Part shown: positions 23,368 through 32,702 of the stretch, piece by piece | Position numbering within the stretch: the first letter of the stretch is position 1 | How the letters are laid out: every line of letters starts with the position of its first letter | Source of the DNA: Muscardinus avellanarius | Lineage: Eukaryota; Chordata; Mammalia; Rodentia; Gliridae | DNA length: 64,000 bases | NCBI GenBank assembly: GCA_963383645.1 | Contig: OY726560.1 | Coordinates: forward strand, 27,540,300 to 27,604,299 | Direction: 5' to 3' | Notes under the pieces: generated by a model | What the model was told of the DNA's origin: nothing | The model's database searches: none | The model's input: the letters and a program-made list of their open reading frames with translations, nothing else | Made by a program: the position numbers and the translations under genes

Positions 23368-23451
23368 GATTGGTTATCTGTGGAGATTCATTATTTATGT
23401 TAGTCTTTTACCTATCTCTAAGTTGTATTGTTTGCCTTTATTGTTGTTAAT

Positions 23452-24085
23452 TTTTAGGATTTCTAGTTGGAATATTAATATACCTTCAGATATAGCATTT
23501 GGAAATATTTTATCCAATTCTATTAGTAACTTTTAACTCTGTTTACATTGTCTTTGGATATACAATATTTTCTTTTATTTTTTAGGGAGTTTGTATATTC
23601 TTCTGTTGCCTGTGCCATTGAAATCATATCCAAGAAATCACTGCCAATTTCAATGTTGTGAGGTTTTATGACCCAGATTTTCTCCTAAAAGTTTATAGTC
23701 TTAAGATTTATATTTAGGTCTTTTATCTATTTTGAGTTAATACTTGTATATGGGATTAGGTAAAGGTCCAATTTTATTCTTTTCCATGTAATTATTATTT
23801 TTTAACAATATTTAGTTAAAAGATTATTATTTCCACCACCAAATGTTCGTGGAAACCTTGTCAAAAATAACTTGACAATATAGGGAAGAATTTAGCTCTA
23901 GGCTTGTATTTAACTCCAATGGTCTATATATCTGCCTTTAGAACAGTACTACACTGTTTCAATTATTGTAGCTTTATATGGTTTGAAATCAGAAAATATA
24001 TATCTGCTAGCTTTGTTCTTTTTCAAGATCGTTTTGGGTATCTAGAATTCATATTCCATATTAGGATAGATTTTTTCTGAAAAAT
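23452..24085 (-). mobile_element. Antisense L1M-type ORF2 passenger in the intact chimera
   Basis: Reading the plus strand gives antisense L1: TTTTTAGGATTTCTAGTTGG, TGCCTGTGCCATTGAAATCA, CCAAGAAATCACTGCC, TTATCTATTTTGAGTTAATAC, TATGGGATTAGGTAAAGGTCC, CTTGTCAAAAATAACTTGAC, TTGTAGCTTTATATGGTTTG, CTTTGTTCTTTTTCAAGATCG. The order and spacing fit one contiguous piece of the ORF2 reverse-transcriptase/C-terminal region from an older L1 subfamily. It has no long frame in either sense. Being shared with copy 1, it predates both insertions. Confidence 0.85.
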
Positions 24086-24242
24086 AAATATATATGATAG
24101 TTTCACCTAAAAAACAGAAAAAAATATGCTCTAGTAAGAAAGAAAGCAAAAAGAAATATTGAAATGCTATCTTTAAATCATCAAACGCTTGGTATCAGAC
24201 AAATGAAACTGTTATGTGAGATTATCATTTTTAATTTTGGAT

Positions 24243-24418
24243 AAATTGCTATAATACTAGATGTCAACCACTAAGCCAAGCATGGGAAGGAGGGATGGGG
24301 AGAGAATCGGGTGGGGATCGGGTGGGGGCTGACTGGGCGATGTGTGCATGTATGTCTACAAAAGTTTGTATCCCACTATGATGTATGAATACAGTGCACC
24401 AATAAAATAAAATAAAAT
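24243..24418 (+). terminator. L1 3' UTR and 3'-end processing region
   Basis: CAACCACTAAGCCAAGCATG, a G-rich purine tract with several runs of three or more G (potential quadruplex), GATGTGTGCATGTATGTC, and GTGCACCAATAAAATAAAAT carrying the AATAAA poly(A) signal. The same layout ends the L1s at 13158, 16582 and 34640. This is probably the portion through which the chimera is recognised or primed by shared L1 machinery. Confidence 0.75.
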
Positions 24419-24432
24419 AAAAATCAAGATGA
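24419..24432 (+). repeat. Right target-site duplication of intact chimeric L1
   Basis: Perfect 14-bp copy of 21643-21656, directly after the AATAAAATAA tail. Confidence 0.92.
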
Positions 24433-24606
24433 CAGCACTTTCTTGATTAGAACTATCTTTACAAGCATATATGTCCCATATTTCAAATTTAACCCCATTA
24501 GAATATCAAAGTTAGAAATATTTAAATTTTCAGAATTACAAGATCTTTAACAGAATTTATATTCATTTCAAATAAGCTTGAGTAGTTGCTTTAAAATATC
24601 ATGTTC

Positions 24607-24870
24607 AAGCCAGACAGGATATCACATATTGGTAAACCCAGCATCTGGGAGACTGAAATAGGAAGATCACCGTTTGTACACAGCCTCAAATACTTAGTGA
24701 GGCTCTTTGCAACTCATTGAGACCCTGTTTAAAAATTAAAAAAGAATAAAAAATAGGCTGGGGGTGGAGCTCAGAGGTATATAATGCACCTGAGTTCCAT
24801 CCCCAGTACCACACACACACACACACAATATATATATATATATATATATACATACATACATGCATACACA
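24607..24870 (+). mobile_element. B1-dID SINE with (CA)n(TA)n tail
   Basis: Diverged left monomer (CCAGACAGGATATCACATA), right arm GGAGCTCAGAGGTATATAATG..CCATCCCCAGTACC. Instead of poly(A) the tail is CACACA then TATATA then CATACATACA. Confidence 0.85.
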
Positions 24871-24921
24871 TACATAATGAGAGTACACTGGAGAATAAAC
24901 ACTGTAAGCAAAGATAAGTGT

Positions 24922-25115
24922 TCTGGGTACCTGGTGTACACCTGTAATCCTAGTACTTGGGAAGCTGAGACAGGAGATCACAAGTTTGAAGCTAATCTCA
25001 AATTAGAGAGATCCTCAAATAACTTATCAAGACTCTGTTTCAAAATAAAGAATTAAATAGGACTAGGTATATGACTCAGAAGGAAAATGTTCCTGGATTC
25101 AATATTAGATTATCA
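24922..25115 (+). mobile_element. Diverged B1-dID SINE
   Basis: TACCTGGTGTACACCTGTAATCC, TACTTGGGAAGCTGAGACAGG, TCAAGACTCTGTTTCAAAATAAAG, and a weak right arm (ATATGACTCAGAAGGAAAATG). Older than the SINE that follows. Confidence 0.85.
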
Positions 25116-25122
25116 CCAAAAA

Positions 25123-25337
25123 AGTCGAGAGTGGAGGTGCATGCTTATAATCTCAGAATTTGGGAGGCTAAGAGAGGAGGATCTCGGTTCGAGGACAGCC
25201 TCAGATACTTAGTGAGGCCCTTTGCAAATCAGTGAGACCCTGTTTCAAAAATAAAGAATAAAAATAGGACTGGTGGTTTAGCTTGAAGGTAGAATGCCCC
25301 TGGGTTCCATCCCCAGTACAGCAAAAAAAAAAAAAAA
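25123..25337 (+). mobile_element. B1-dID SINE with target-site duplication
   Basis: GGAGGTGCATGCTTATAATC through AATGCCCCTGGGTTCC and poly(A). ATTATCACCAAAAAA precedes (about 25107-25121) and follows (about 25337-25351) the element, so it inserted into the tail of the SINE to its left. Confidence 0.9.
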
Positions 25338-25814
25338 TTATCACCAAAAAAATACAGAAATGCAAATGAGTTTAGGAAATAGCATATAATTAAGTTTTGC
25401 CAGAGTTCAATAATTATGTATAATGTGCTGGGAAAATATCACCCAAATCTTTAGTCTTTGCATCAGCCATGACTCATTGGCAAGTCATGTATTTCCTATG
25501 CAACTATGGTACTTCAGTATACAATGGATTGCAGACTGGTTAATTATTAGTAGATAGAAATACTATTTTAGTTTCTTTAGTGTTTCATGGTAGTATGATG
25601 TTCAGCATAAAAAAAACTCAGAAGAACATATGTAACCATATGAGCAGAAATAGCTTAGGGATATTTTTGATTGGTAATTTAATTCAAATGTCTATATTTA
25701 AATCAAATTTTTCTGGCTAAGGCAATGGAGTTTCACCTGATTTGACCTAGGTTGTATGACCACCACCATCACCACACTACACTGTTACCAGAACTGTTCA
25801 AATGGTTTATATTT

Positions 25815-26115
25815 CTTTTCTACTGCTAAGTAGCGAGTACTACAAACACAGAAACTTTAAATACCAATGTTATTTTTTCTGATTCCATGGTCAAGAGTAC
25901 ATAGATTTTAGGTGGGTCCTAGGTTCAGGTTCTCTTAAGGTTTCCATCAAGGATTCAGCTGGACTTTATTTTCATCTGAAGGCTAGACTGAGGAGTAACC
26001 AGCTCCCAAGTCCTCTGGGACTGATGTCTCAGTTTTCTCCCTGGCCATCACAGCCAGGGCCAATTTCAGCACCAAGAGATTGACTCTAGATCCTAATCAT
26101 GTGTCTTTCTCATAG
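25815..26115 (-). mobile_element. Probable MLT1-type LTR
   Basis: TTTCTACTGCTAAGTAGCGAG..CACAGAAACTTTAAATA, then GGTTTCCATCAAGGATTCAGCTGG, TTCATCTGAAGGCTAGACTG and CCCTGGCCATCACAGCCAGGGC. These follow the antisense order of MLT1-like LTRs. Diverged, boundaries approximate. Confidence 0.5.
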
Positions 26116-27185
26116 TAGCTACTTTCTTCAAATTTTGCAAAGAAGGTTTTCATTTTAATTTAGTTTTGTACTTATAGTTTTTTAACCAAATGCTATTCTT
26201 AGAGGCTTTAGCAATTTCCCATTTTATCCTGCAATAATTTAAAAACATCGGTTTAAAAATCAAGATGTTCTTACACTTTGCACTCAGATTTGCTTGTTTT
26301 TATTTTTCTGGATGAATAACTCAATGTCACCTTTTAGTAATCATCTTTTTTTTTTTGGCATTCATACTTTTCCAAAATCAATGCTTCATTTGTGTAAACA
26401 AACCTTCAAAACACTTTTTCTTTTGGGCTTACTGAGCAAGCAACAATTCATTGATCAAAAACACTATCCAGAGGTCAGTTGCATAAATACCTCTCTTGAA
26501 CAAATGAAGAAAATCATTGAGAAAATGGAGACTTTCTAAAATTGTAACTCAGGTGTGAAGTATATTTTAGAAATTACATTTAACATTTAGATATTTCTCA
26601 AAGCTTATTGCTCTTTTCTGAAATAATTTCAGTATCTTATTGCTCCCTTAAAATATTGTATCTAATATAGAATGTATTATATCTGTTGTAAAAAACAATT
26701 ATAAAGAAAAAAGACAAATACTTTCTTTAATGTGGTATGATCTAATATTATGTAATTTTTAAATTTTATATAATAAGAAATAATAATTTAATAATTTAAT
26801 TTGATTTGAAATATTTAATATTTTTAGTTACGTTTGGCCAGATCACAATAATTCTCCACTTATAAAATTATTTTCCCACCAAATACAAGCTCTTGCAGTC
26901 ATATCTTACAAGCGTAAGTTCAGCTTCCTTTGGAAGTTTATTTTACCAAGTATTTACTAAAATTCTATTTTTGATTTATCTCAGCTATGAAAACTATACC
27001 TTCGGTGTTTTGGTTTCCAATTATTGACTAACAGATTGGAGTCAAAATCTTTGGCAAGCTACTTCAACACAGGCAGACATCAGTTTAATAGGGAATACTG
27101 CAAATATGTATTTTTCTATTTCAGTTATAATAATTTATATTATAATCTAAGTTTTCTAAGAATTCATTGTAAACATTACTTAAGC
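26115..27185. other. Unassigned AT-rich DNA
   Basis: No gene or repeat recognised. An 81-codon frame at 26294-26539 has no recognisable domain and AT-driven composition. Confidence 0.45.
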
Positions 27186-27196
27186 CAAGGTAAAGT

Positions 27197-27756
27197 TTTT
27201 GTTTGTTTGTTTTTTGCAGGTCTGGGGATGGAACCCAGGGGAATTCGACCTCCGAGCTACACCCTGAAGGGGGTCTGGGGGTTTTCGGGACCAATGAAGG
27301 GGAGGTCGGTGCAGGATAGACCCAAGGCCAGCCCTCAGAGATAAGCAAGCAAGCAAGCAAGCAAAAGCTTTATTAAGACAGCCCAGCTTCCTTTTGTATC
27401 AGGCAGCTGGGAGGAGGGAGCTTCCGCTCACAGTGGTAGATCGCACAAAGTACTGGGCGTTTACTGAATGGGTGGCTCATACCCCAGTGGGTGTGTTATC
27501 AGGGGACTGATTTTTGGGCATCCCGTAGCCCCTTTGGCAAGTTAGGAGGTAATTAGCACAATCTGGAAGAGAAGCTGGAGAGGTGCCATCTTTGGCATGA
27601 CTGGGCTGCTTATTCTAACACATCCCCTGCCCTATTTTTTATTCTTTATTTTGAAACCGGGTCTCACCAAGACCTGATTTCACTAAGAGAGCCTCACTAA
27701 GTAGCTGAGGCCGTCCGCGAACTGCGATCCTCCCGTCTCAGCCTCCATGTCTGGCT
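27197..27756 (-). mobile_element. B1-dID SINE split by a solo LTR
   Basis: SINE halves at 27197-27264 (GGGGATGGAACCCAGGGG..) and 27621-27756 (CCTGCCCTATTTTTTATTC ... CTGTCTCAGCCTCC-like end). The whole unit is flanked by AAGGTAAAGT (27187-27196 and 27757-27766). Deleting the LTR and one copy of its duplication restores a continuous SINE. Confidence 0.92.
27265..27620 (-). mobile_element. Solo endogenous-retrovirus LTR
   Basis: A 356-bp block with TG...CA termini (minus strand starts TGTTAGAATAAGCAGCCC and ends CCCCCTTCA), inserted into a SINE with a 5-bp duplication (CACCC / CATCC, one mismatch). On the minus strand a poly(A) signal AATAAAGC is followed at once by a (TTGC)n run (plus-strand 27340-27364). 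No internal retroviral genes remain, so this is a recombined solo LTR. Family not identified. The AATAAAGCTTTTGC block recalls rodent class II LTRs, but a 5-bp duplication would fit ERVL better. Confidence 0.82.
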
Positions 27757-28009
27757 AAGGTAAAGTATTTTTATGAACATTTTTTTCTAAATATTTTCTT
27801 AAATTGTTCTCCTTTCTTTAGATTTTTACCCAAATATGTTCTTTTTAGTAAGAGCCTTCATGGCTATTCTATCTAATTTATAACTTCCACCCCTGGAACT
27901 CACTAATATTTTCTGTTTCAGCTTTTTTCCCTTCTATATTTTATAGATTGAGTTGTCAAATTTTCCTCATCTTAAAATTTAAACTACAAAAGGTATAGGG
28001 CTTGACTTG

Positions 28010-28262
28010 TTCATATATATATACACATATGTGTTTGTATAGATGTATATATGTTTGTATATATGTTTATATATGAACATAATATATGGTCATCAATATA
28101 TAGATACACACATATATATGGTACACATATTATATGTATTATATGGAATGCATATTACATAATATATAGTATATGTATACATATATAGTATATATTGCAT
28201 ATGGTATATGTAATTTAATCATATATAACATACATTATATATAGTTATATATATAGTACATA
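28010..28262 (+). repeat. Cryptic TA-rich low-complexity tract
   Basis: Interrupted TATATA/CATATATG/TATGTATATA repeats over about 250 bp. The high self-complementarity could form hairpins or cruciforms. Confidence 0.85.
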
Positions 28263-28799
28263 TAATTAATATTTATATTTACCCTGTTCAATACATCTAA
28301 GAAAGAACCTAGAAAGTAATCAATACTCAAGAATATTTATAGTTGAATTTATAAATTAATATTATAAATCACAATACTTTAAAGAAAAAATGTCATACCT
28401 GCATACTGTATTTTACATAAAATTTTTATTTTGATAAAGTTTAATAAAATCCTTTTGCAATATGAGAACCATTTCTTTAAATATCCCTTCTAGTTTTCAG
28501 AGTTTCAAAAGTCAGTTTAGTTATGATACAATTTCTATTCTTGACTTTCATTTTTCTCTTTACATATTTTATTTTATCCTCTCTTCTGAAGGTCTATAAT
28601 AATTACATTATTGAAGAAAATTATATACAAATCTTATATAAAAAGTTCCTTTACTGTTTTTGTAACACCAATTATATAAATAATGTAAAATCTCAAAATA
28701 GAAGCTTTTATAATATTACACAAAATGTTTGTCTCAAAAGTATGCAATGTCATTTTACTTTGTCTAATACATTCTCAAGCTTCTAAAATTATTGTAATT

Positions 28800-28994
28800 C
28801 GGCCAGGCATGGTGGCGCACACTTGTAATCCCCATGCTTGGGAGGCGGAAACAGGAGGATCGTGCAGGTTTGAAGCCAGCTTAGCTGGCTTAGGAGACCC
28901 TGTTTCCAAATAAAAATACAAAAATGGGAGTGTAGCCTGGAAGTAGAAGGGCTTCCAGGAACCCCAGTACCAGCAAAAAAAAAAAAAAAAAAAA
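28800..28994 (+). mobile_element. B1-dID SINE, GGCTTCCAGGAACCCC subtype
   Basis: GCCAGGCATGGTGGCGCACAC, GGAAACAGGAGGATCGTGC, GTGTAGCCTGGAAGTAGAAGG, long poly(A). TTGTAATTC flanks both ends (about 28791-28799 and 28997-29005). Confidence 0.93.
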
Positions 28995-28999
28995 AGTTG

Positions 29000-29940
29000 T
29001 AATTCTAGAATTTGAATTATTTGCCCGAACATTAAGGTTCTATTAAATAGATATTAAAAGGAAACTTTAACATATCCTTTTCAATAACCAAGAAATAATA
29101 GTAACATTCAGATGGTGAAATTCTGCATAAAAGTAAAGACTTAAGTGATTTAAGATGCTAAAAGAGAGGCTAATTTACTATAAATGCATACTAAGAGTCT
29201 TTCTGTATCACATTTTAGAAATTAAAGTTCAAGAAATATCTTGAATGAAAGTAAAAATAATCACTGTATAAAAGTCATTTCAGTTTATTTCCCCCAAATT
29301 AATTTAAAGTAATTTTACATTTGACCCAAAAAAACCTTATGGACTACATCTGCATACTTCAGATTCCCAAAGACATGTCATGAGTTGGCTTGTTTTAATA
29401 TGAACAACTATATAATTTTATCTAAAATAGAGGTTTAAGTATTTTTATATCTCACACATAAAGAAAATTCTATAATCTTCTACTCATGAATTCCTTTAAA
29501 TCAATATTAAGTCACTGCTTATTTCTGGATTAATATATAGCCGTTGTGTTCTAATGGCACATAGGCCTATAAAATGGCTGTGAAGTGATGTGCTTTCACT
29601 GACCCTATTCCTATGAACTAAGGGTAAAGTCTTCAAAATTCATCCTTGAAGTTCTAGCTTAACTATGCAGCAGTTAGAGTAAAACAGTTAGATTAAGTGA
29701 GGTAAGGGCGGGCTCTGATCCAATAGGAGTAGCATCATCATAAGGAGACACATCAGAAAGATTATTCACAGTATCTCTCTATGCATAAACAAAGAAGTCA
29801 GGGGAGCAGCCAGGAGGATGATGGCTGCCTGTAAGCCAAGAGTTAAGACTGAAAATGAAGCAATCCATAATGGGACCTCAATCTAGAATTCTAAACAGCA
29901 TTCTTAACAGCCTTTAGAATTCTAAACAGCCTTTAGAATC
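29000..29940. other. Unassigned DNA
   Basis: No repeat or gene recognised. 29885-29938 contains a short local duplication (TAGAATTCTAAACAGC... repeated, then CTTTAGAATTCTAAACAGCC). Confidence 0.45.
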
Positions 29941-29949
29941 ATGGGGAAA

Positions 29950-30093
29950 GCCTGGTGTGGTGGCACACGCTTGTAATCCCCATGCTTGGGGATTATATAT
30001 TTATAAATATAAAATAGGTCTGGGAGTGTAGCCCAGAGGTAGAAGGGCTTCCAGAAACCCCAGTATCACCAAAAAAAAAAAAAAAAAAAAAAA
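29950..30093 (+). mobile_element. B1-dID SINE with internal deletion
   Basis: CCTGGTGTGGTGGCACACGC..CATGCTTGG then an abrupt jump to GGTCTGGGAGTGTAGCCCAG. The second half of the left monomer is missing. TCATGGGGAAA precedes the element (29939-29949) and follows its poly(A), so the deleted form is what inserted. Confidence 0.9.
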
Positions 30094-30364
30094 TCATGGG
30101 GAAAAATGACTATTGGTTAAGCCATCCATCTTTAATATTTTTATAGCAGCCTAAGAAGACTAATACACTCTTGAACTATAATTACATCCTAAAATACTGC
30201 CATAATTTCATCTACTAAGAGAGTGATAAATAGAAAAATATACTCATAATTTCATAATACATTCATCTATTGATGAACACCAAGGCTAGTTCCATTATTT
30301 GGCTATTGGGAATTTTGCTGCTTTTAACATTGATATGCATATCTCACTATAATATTCTGATTTC

Positions 30365-30584
30365 TTTTTTTGTGTGTGTGTGGTACTGGGGGTGGAACCC
30401 AGAGGCTTTCTACCTCCAGGCTATACTCCCAGACCTATTTTCTATTTTACTTGGAAACAGGGTCTCACTAAGTTGCTGAGAGCCTCACTAAGTAGCTGAA
30501 GCTGGCTTTGAACCTGTGCGATCCTCCTGTCTCAGCCTCCCAACTGCGGGGATTACAAGGGTGCGCCACCACACGTGGCTAATA
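30365..30584 (-). mobile_element. B1-dID SINE inside the inverted L1
   Basis: GGTACTGGGGGTGGAACCCAG ... GGTGCGCCACCACACG. TAATATTCTGATTTC flanks both sides (about 30350-30364 and 30585-30599), so it inserted after the L1. Confidence 0.93.
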
Positions 30585-30909
30585 ATATTCTGATTTCAAT
30601 TCCTTTTGAAGGATACACAAAAGTGGTATATCTAGGTTACATGGTGATTCTATTTTTCAGTCTTGTGAGGAACCTCTGTACTGATCTCCATAGCAGCTGA
30701 ACTAATTTGCAATCCCACCAACAGTTTATGAGAGTTTGTTTCCCCACATCCTCACCAAAATTTATTACTGTCTATATTCTTGATGATTGCTATTTTAACT
30801 GGAAATGGAATTTCCAGTACAGTTTTAAATGGAATCTCAGTATAGTTTTGATTAGTATCACCCTGATTGCTAATGATGTTGAACACTTTCTTTTATGTTT
30901 ATAAGGCCA

Positions 30910-31220
30910 TTTGTATTTTTATTTCTTTGTTTTGTTTTTTGCTTTTTCTTGATAGTACTAGAGATTGAACTCAGGGCATTACTGTTTGTATTGTTATTTC
31001 TTTGTTTTTTTTTTGTGTTTGTGTGTGTTTTGCTTTTTCTTGATAGCACTGGAGATTGAACTCAGGTACATCCCCAGATCTTTTTATTTTTATTTTTAAA
31101 TAGAGTCTCAGTAAGTTGCTAAGAGCCTGCTAAATTGCTAAAGATGATCTTGGACCTGCAATTCTTCTGTTTCAATCTCCAAAGTACTGGGATTACAGGT
31201 ATTCACCACCATACTTGGCT
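30910..31220 (-). mobile_element. SINE with duplicated tail/right-arm segment
   Basis: The block TTTGCTTTTTCTTGATAG..ACT..GAGATTGAACTCAGG occurs twice (about 30925-30980 and 31000-31066), the second continuing into a complete diverged minus-strand SINE ending at ATTCACCACCATACTTGGCT. A tandem duplication of about 70 bp within one SINE is the simplest reading. Confidence 0.7.
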
Positions 31221-31460
31221 CTTCTTTTATGAAGTATCTATCTAGTTGTATGTTTTTTATTTTTTCTCTCACATGTAGACACTGGAGAAAAATTGAGAAA
31301 CAAAAGGGTTGTTGAATAAAAGAAGAAAACCTCCAGTGGAGCAAGGGAGGTGGCTTAGTGGTGGGAAGTTAGGGGAAGGAGACCTGAAGGAATTCTATGG
31401 ACATGTGTGGAGTTACCGATGCTAATCTCATTCACATGTACAAGGAAAGTGCAAGGTGGG

Positions 31461-31466
31461 GTGATC
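31461..31466 (+). repeat. 6-bp target duplication of solo LTR (left)
   Basis: GTGATC, repeated exactly at 31922-31927. Six bases is the class II (ERVK/IAP-type) integrase signature. Confidence 0.85.
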
Positions 31467-31921
31467 TGTTGGGGCGTGTGCATGCAGCACCTAAAGAGAT
31501 GCAGCCTCTCTTGGCCTGAGTGGCCTGCAGGTTAAGCCTTAGGTAAAGTTTAAGAACTTCTGCAGAAAAGGGGCTAAGATGGCGCCTGGAGGAAGTTACG
31601 AAGGCATGGTTTCCCCATTCATTATGGGTGGGGAGACTGAGTAGATGTTACCTTTAGAGGAGCTTCCGCACACATGAATGGCTTGGGATTGGCTGCAAGC
31701 TACTTGCCGGGTCCATGAAGAGGTGACCTTTATCCCGATAGGCTAGGCTATTTTCTCATTGGAAATCCCCCTTGTGGTTTTGTGCTATATATATATATGT
31801 TGCTTGAAGAAGAATAAACAAGCTCCTGCTTGACTCAGTTCCCAGCTCCTGTGTGTTTGTGTTCGGGCCGTCGGCACCCACCATCCTTTTCAGCCCTACC
31901 ACTGACGCGCTGGATCCGTCA
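31467..31921 (+). mobile_element. Solo class II (ERVK-like) LTR
   Basis: A 455-bp LTR with TG...CA ends (TGTTGGGGCG ... GATCCGTCA) and a perfect 6-bp GTGATC duplication. U3 contains AAGATGGCG (31576-31584, YY1-type) and CTCATTGGAAA, a CCAAT-like box in reverse. A TATA-like run lies at 31786-31798 and AATAAA at 31813-31818, and a GC-richer U5 follows (GGGCCGTCGGCACCC). No gag, pol or env remains. LTR-LTR recombination is the usual origin. It landed in the 3' UTR of an L1. Confidence 0.9.
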
Positions 31922-32702
31922 GTGATCCAGAGAGAAAAACACAAGTGCTATGTGCATGTACGTTCCTGTCACTCTGAACCTCATTTTTATGCATAACTAC
32001 AACGCACCAGGAAAGATGGATTAAAAGAAAAACACAAAATGCATGTCTTTTGGTTTGTTGCTCAGACCTTGACATGACTCTGCTAATACAACTGACTGAC
32101 AACACTTTTGCAACTTTCAAACTGAAGCATTTTCAGTGGAATAATTCCAAGTGGAATCTTACTATTTCATCCTTCTTAACTTGAATATCTAGCTGTGAAT
32201 AAATTTCCGGTTACACTTAATCTTCTTCACCTCTTAGGTCTTGTCTTTTACTGTTTTATTAATTTATTGGAAGACTTTAGGAGAGCTGTTTTTTTTTTTT
32301 TTTGAAAGATTGCAATTTGGGTTAGAACTACATGAAATCCAACTCAATTTCTGAAATTTGCTGAATTTTAAAAAGTAAATATTTTACTTGAATAAATTTA
32401 TCATGAGTCACAAGAGGATATGATATGGGATGATCTTAAATTATTCTCACAAATTTTGCTTTGCTTTTTCTTTTCTTATAAAGGTTATCATTTTGTTGAA
32501 CTTAATTTAGAAAATGGAAGAACCACCACCTTGACATTTATGATTTCTGAGTCTCATTTTAACTTTAGATATAATTTCTAAATAGATAAGAACTAAACTC
32601 CACTTAATGGCATATCAATTACAACCATACACCAGGTTTATCATTAACAAATGTCTTAATAAAATATTTGAAAAACCCAATTTTTCTTTAAGATGATCTA
32701 TT

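Larger units (their letters stand above)
21657..24418 (+). mobile_element. Full-length chimeric ORF1-only L1 (HAL1-like), intact copy
   Basis: Complete 2,762-bp insertion bounded by a perfect 14-bp duplication. Parts in order: GC-rich 5' UTR (21657-22449) opening with a YY1-type AAGATGGCG; intact ORF1 (22450-23367); about 85 bp of spacer; a ~0.6-kb block matching older L1 ORF2 in antisense (23452-24085); a linker of about 160 bp with no recognised origin; then the standard L1 3' UTR with a G-rich tract (GGGTGGGGATCGGGTGGGGG), the terminus ATGAATACAGTGCACC and an AATAAAATAAAATAA tail. There is no sense ORF2, so reverse transcriptase and endonuclease must come in trans from an autonomous L1. 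ORF1-only L1 derivatives are known as HAL1; the antisense passenger is unusual. The copy at 4122-6828 shares every internal junction. Confidence 0.92.
30200..31240 (-). mobile_element. Inverted part of a twin-primed L1 (with SINE insertions)
   Basis: Antisense L1 ORF2 3' region: ATTCATCTATTGATGAACACC, GCAGCTGAACTAATTTGCAATCCCACC, CCCCACATCCTCACCAAAA, TTTGATTAGTATCACCCTGATTGC, and, after an interrupting SINE, CTTTTATGAAGTATCTATCT. It is followed without a gap by sense 3' UTR at 31246, the signature of twin priming. Confidence 0.78.
31246..32035 (+). mobile_element. Sense 3' UTR part of the twin-primed L1, split by an ERV LTR
   Basis: TTTTTCTCTCACATGTAGACAC, CTCCAGTGGAGCAAGGGAGG, then the LTR at 31467-31921, then GTGCATGTACGTTCCTGTCAC and the terminus ATAACTACAACGCACC. 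Same 3' UTR type as the L1 at 1690-1985. Confidence 0.78.

Noticed and set aside
24686..25056. Overlapping short frames near the CA/TA tract
   Set aside because: SINE and microsatellite translations without any domain.
28010..28262. Possible structured RNA or replication origin in the TA-rich palindromes
   Set aside because: Self-complementarity follows from TA dinucleotide composition. No conserved stem-loop architecture is visible.
31756..32120. Frames of 62-74 codons on the minus strand
   Set aside because: They cross the LTR/L1 boundary, so cannot be one ancestral gene.
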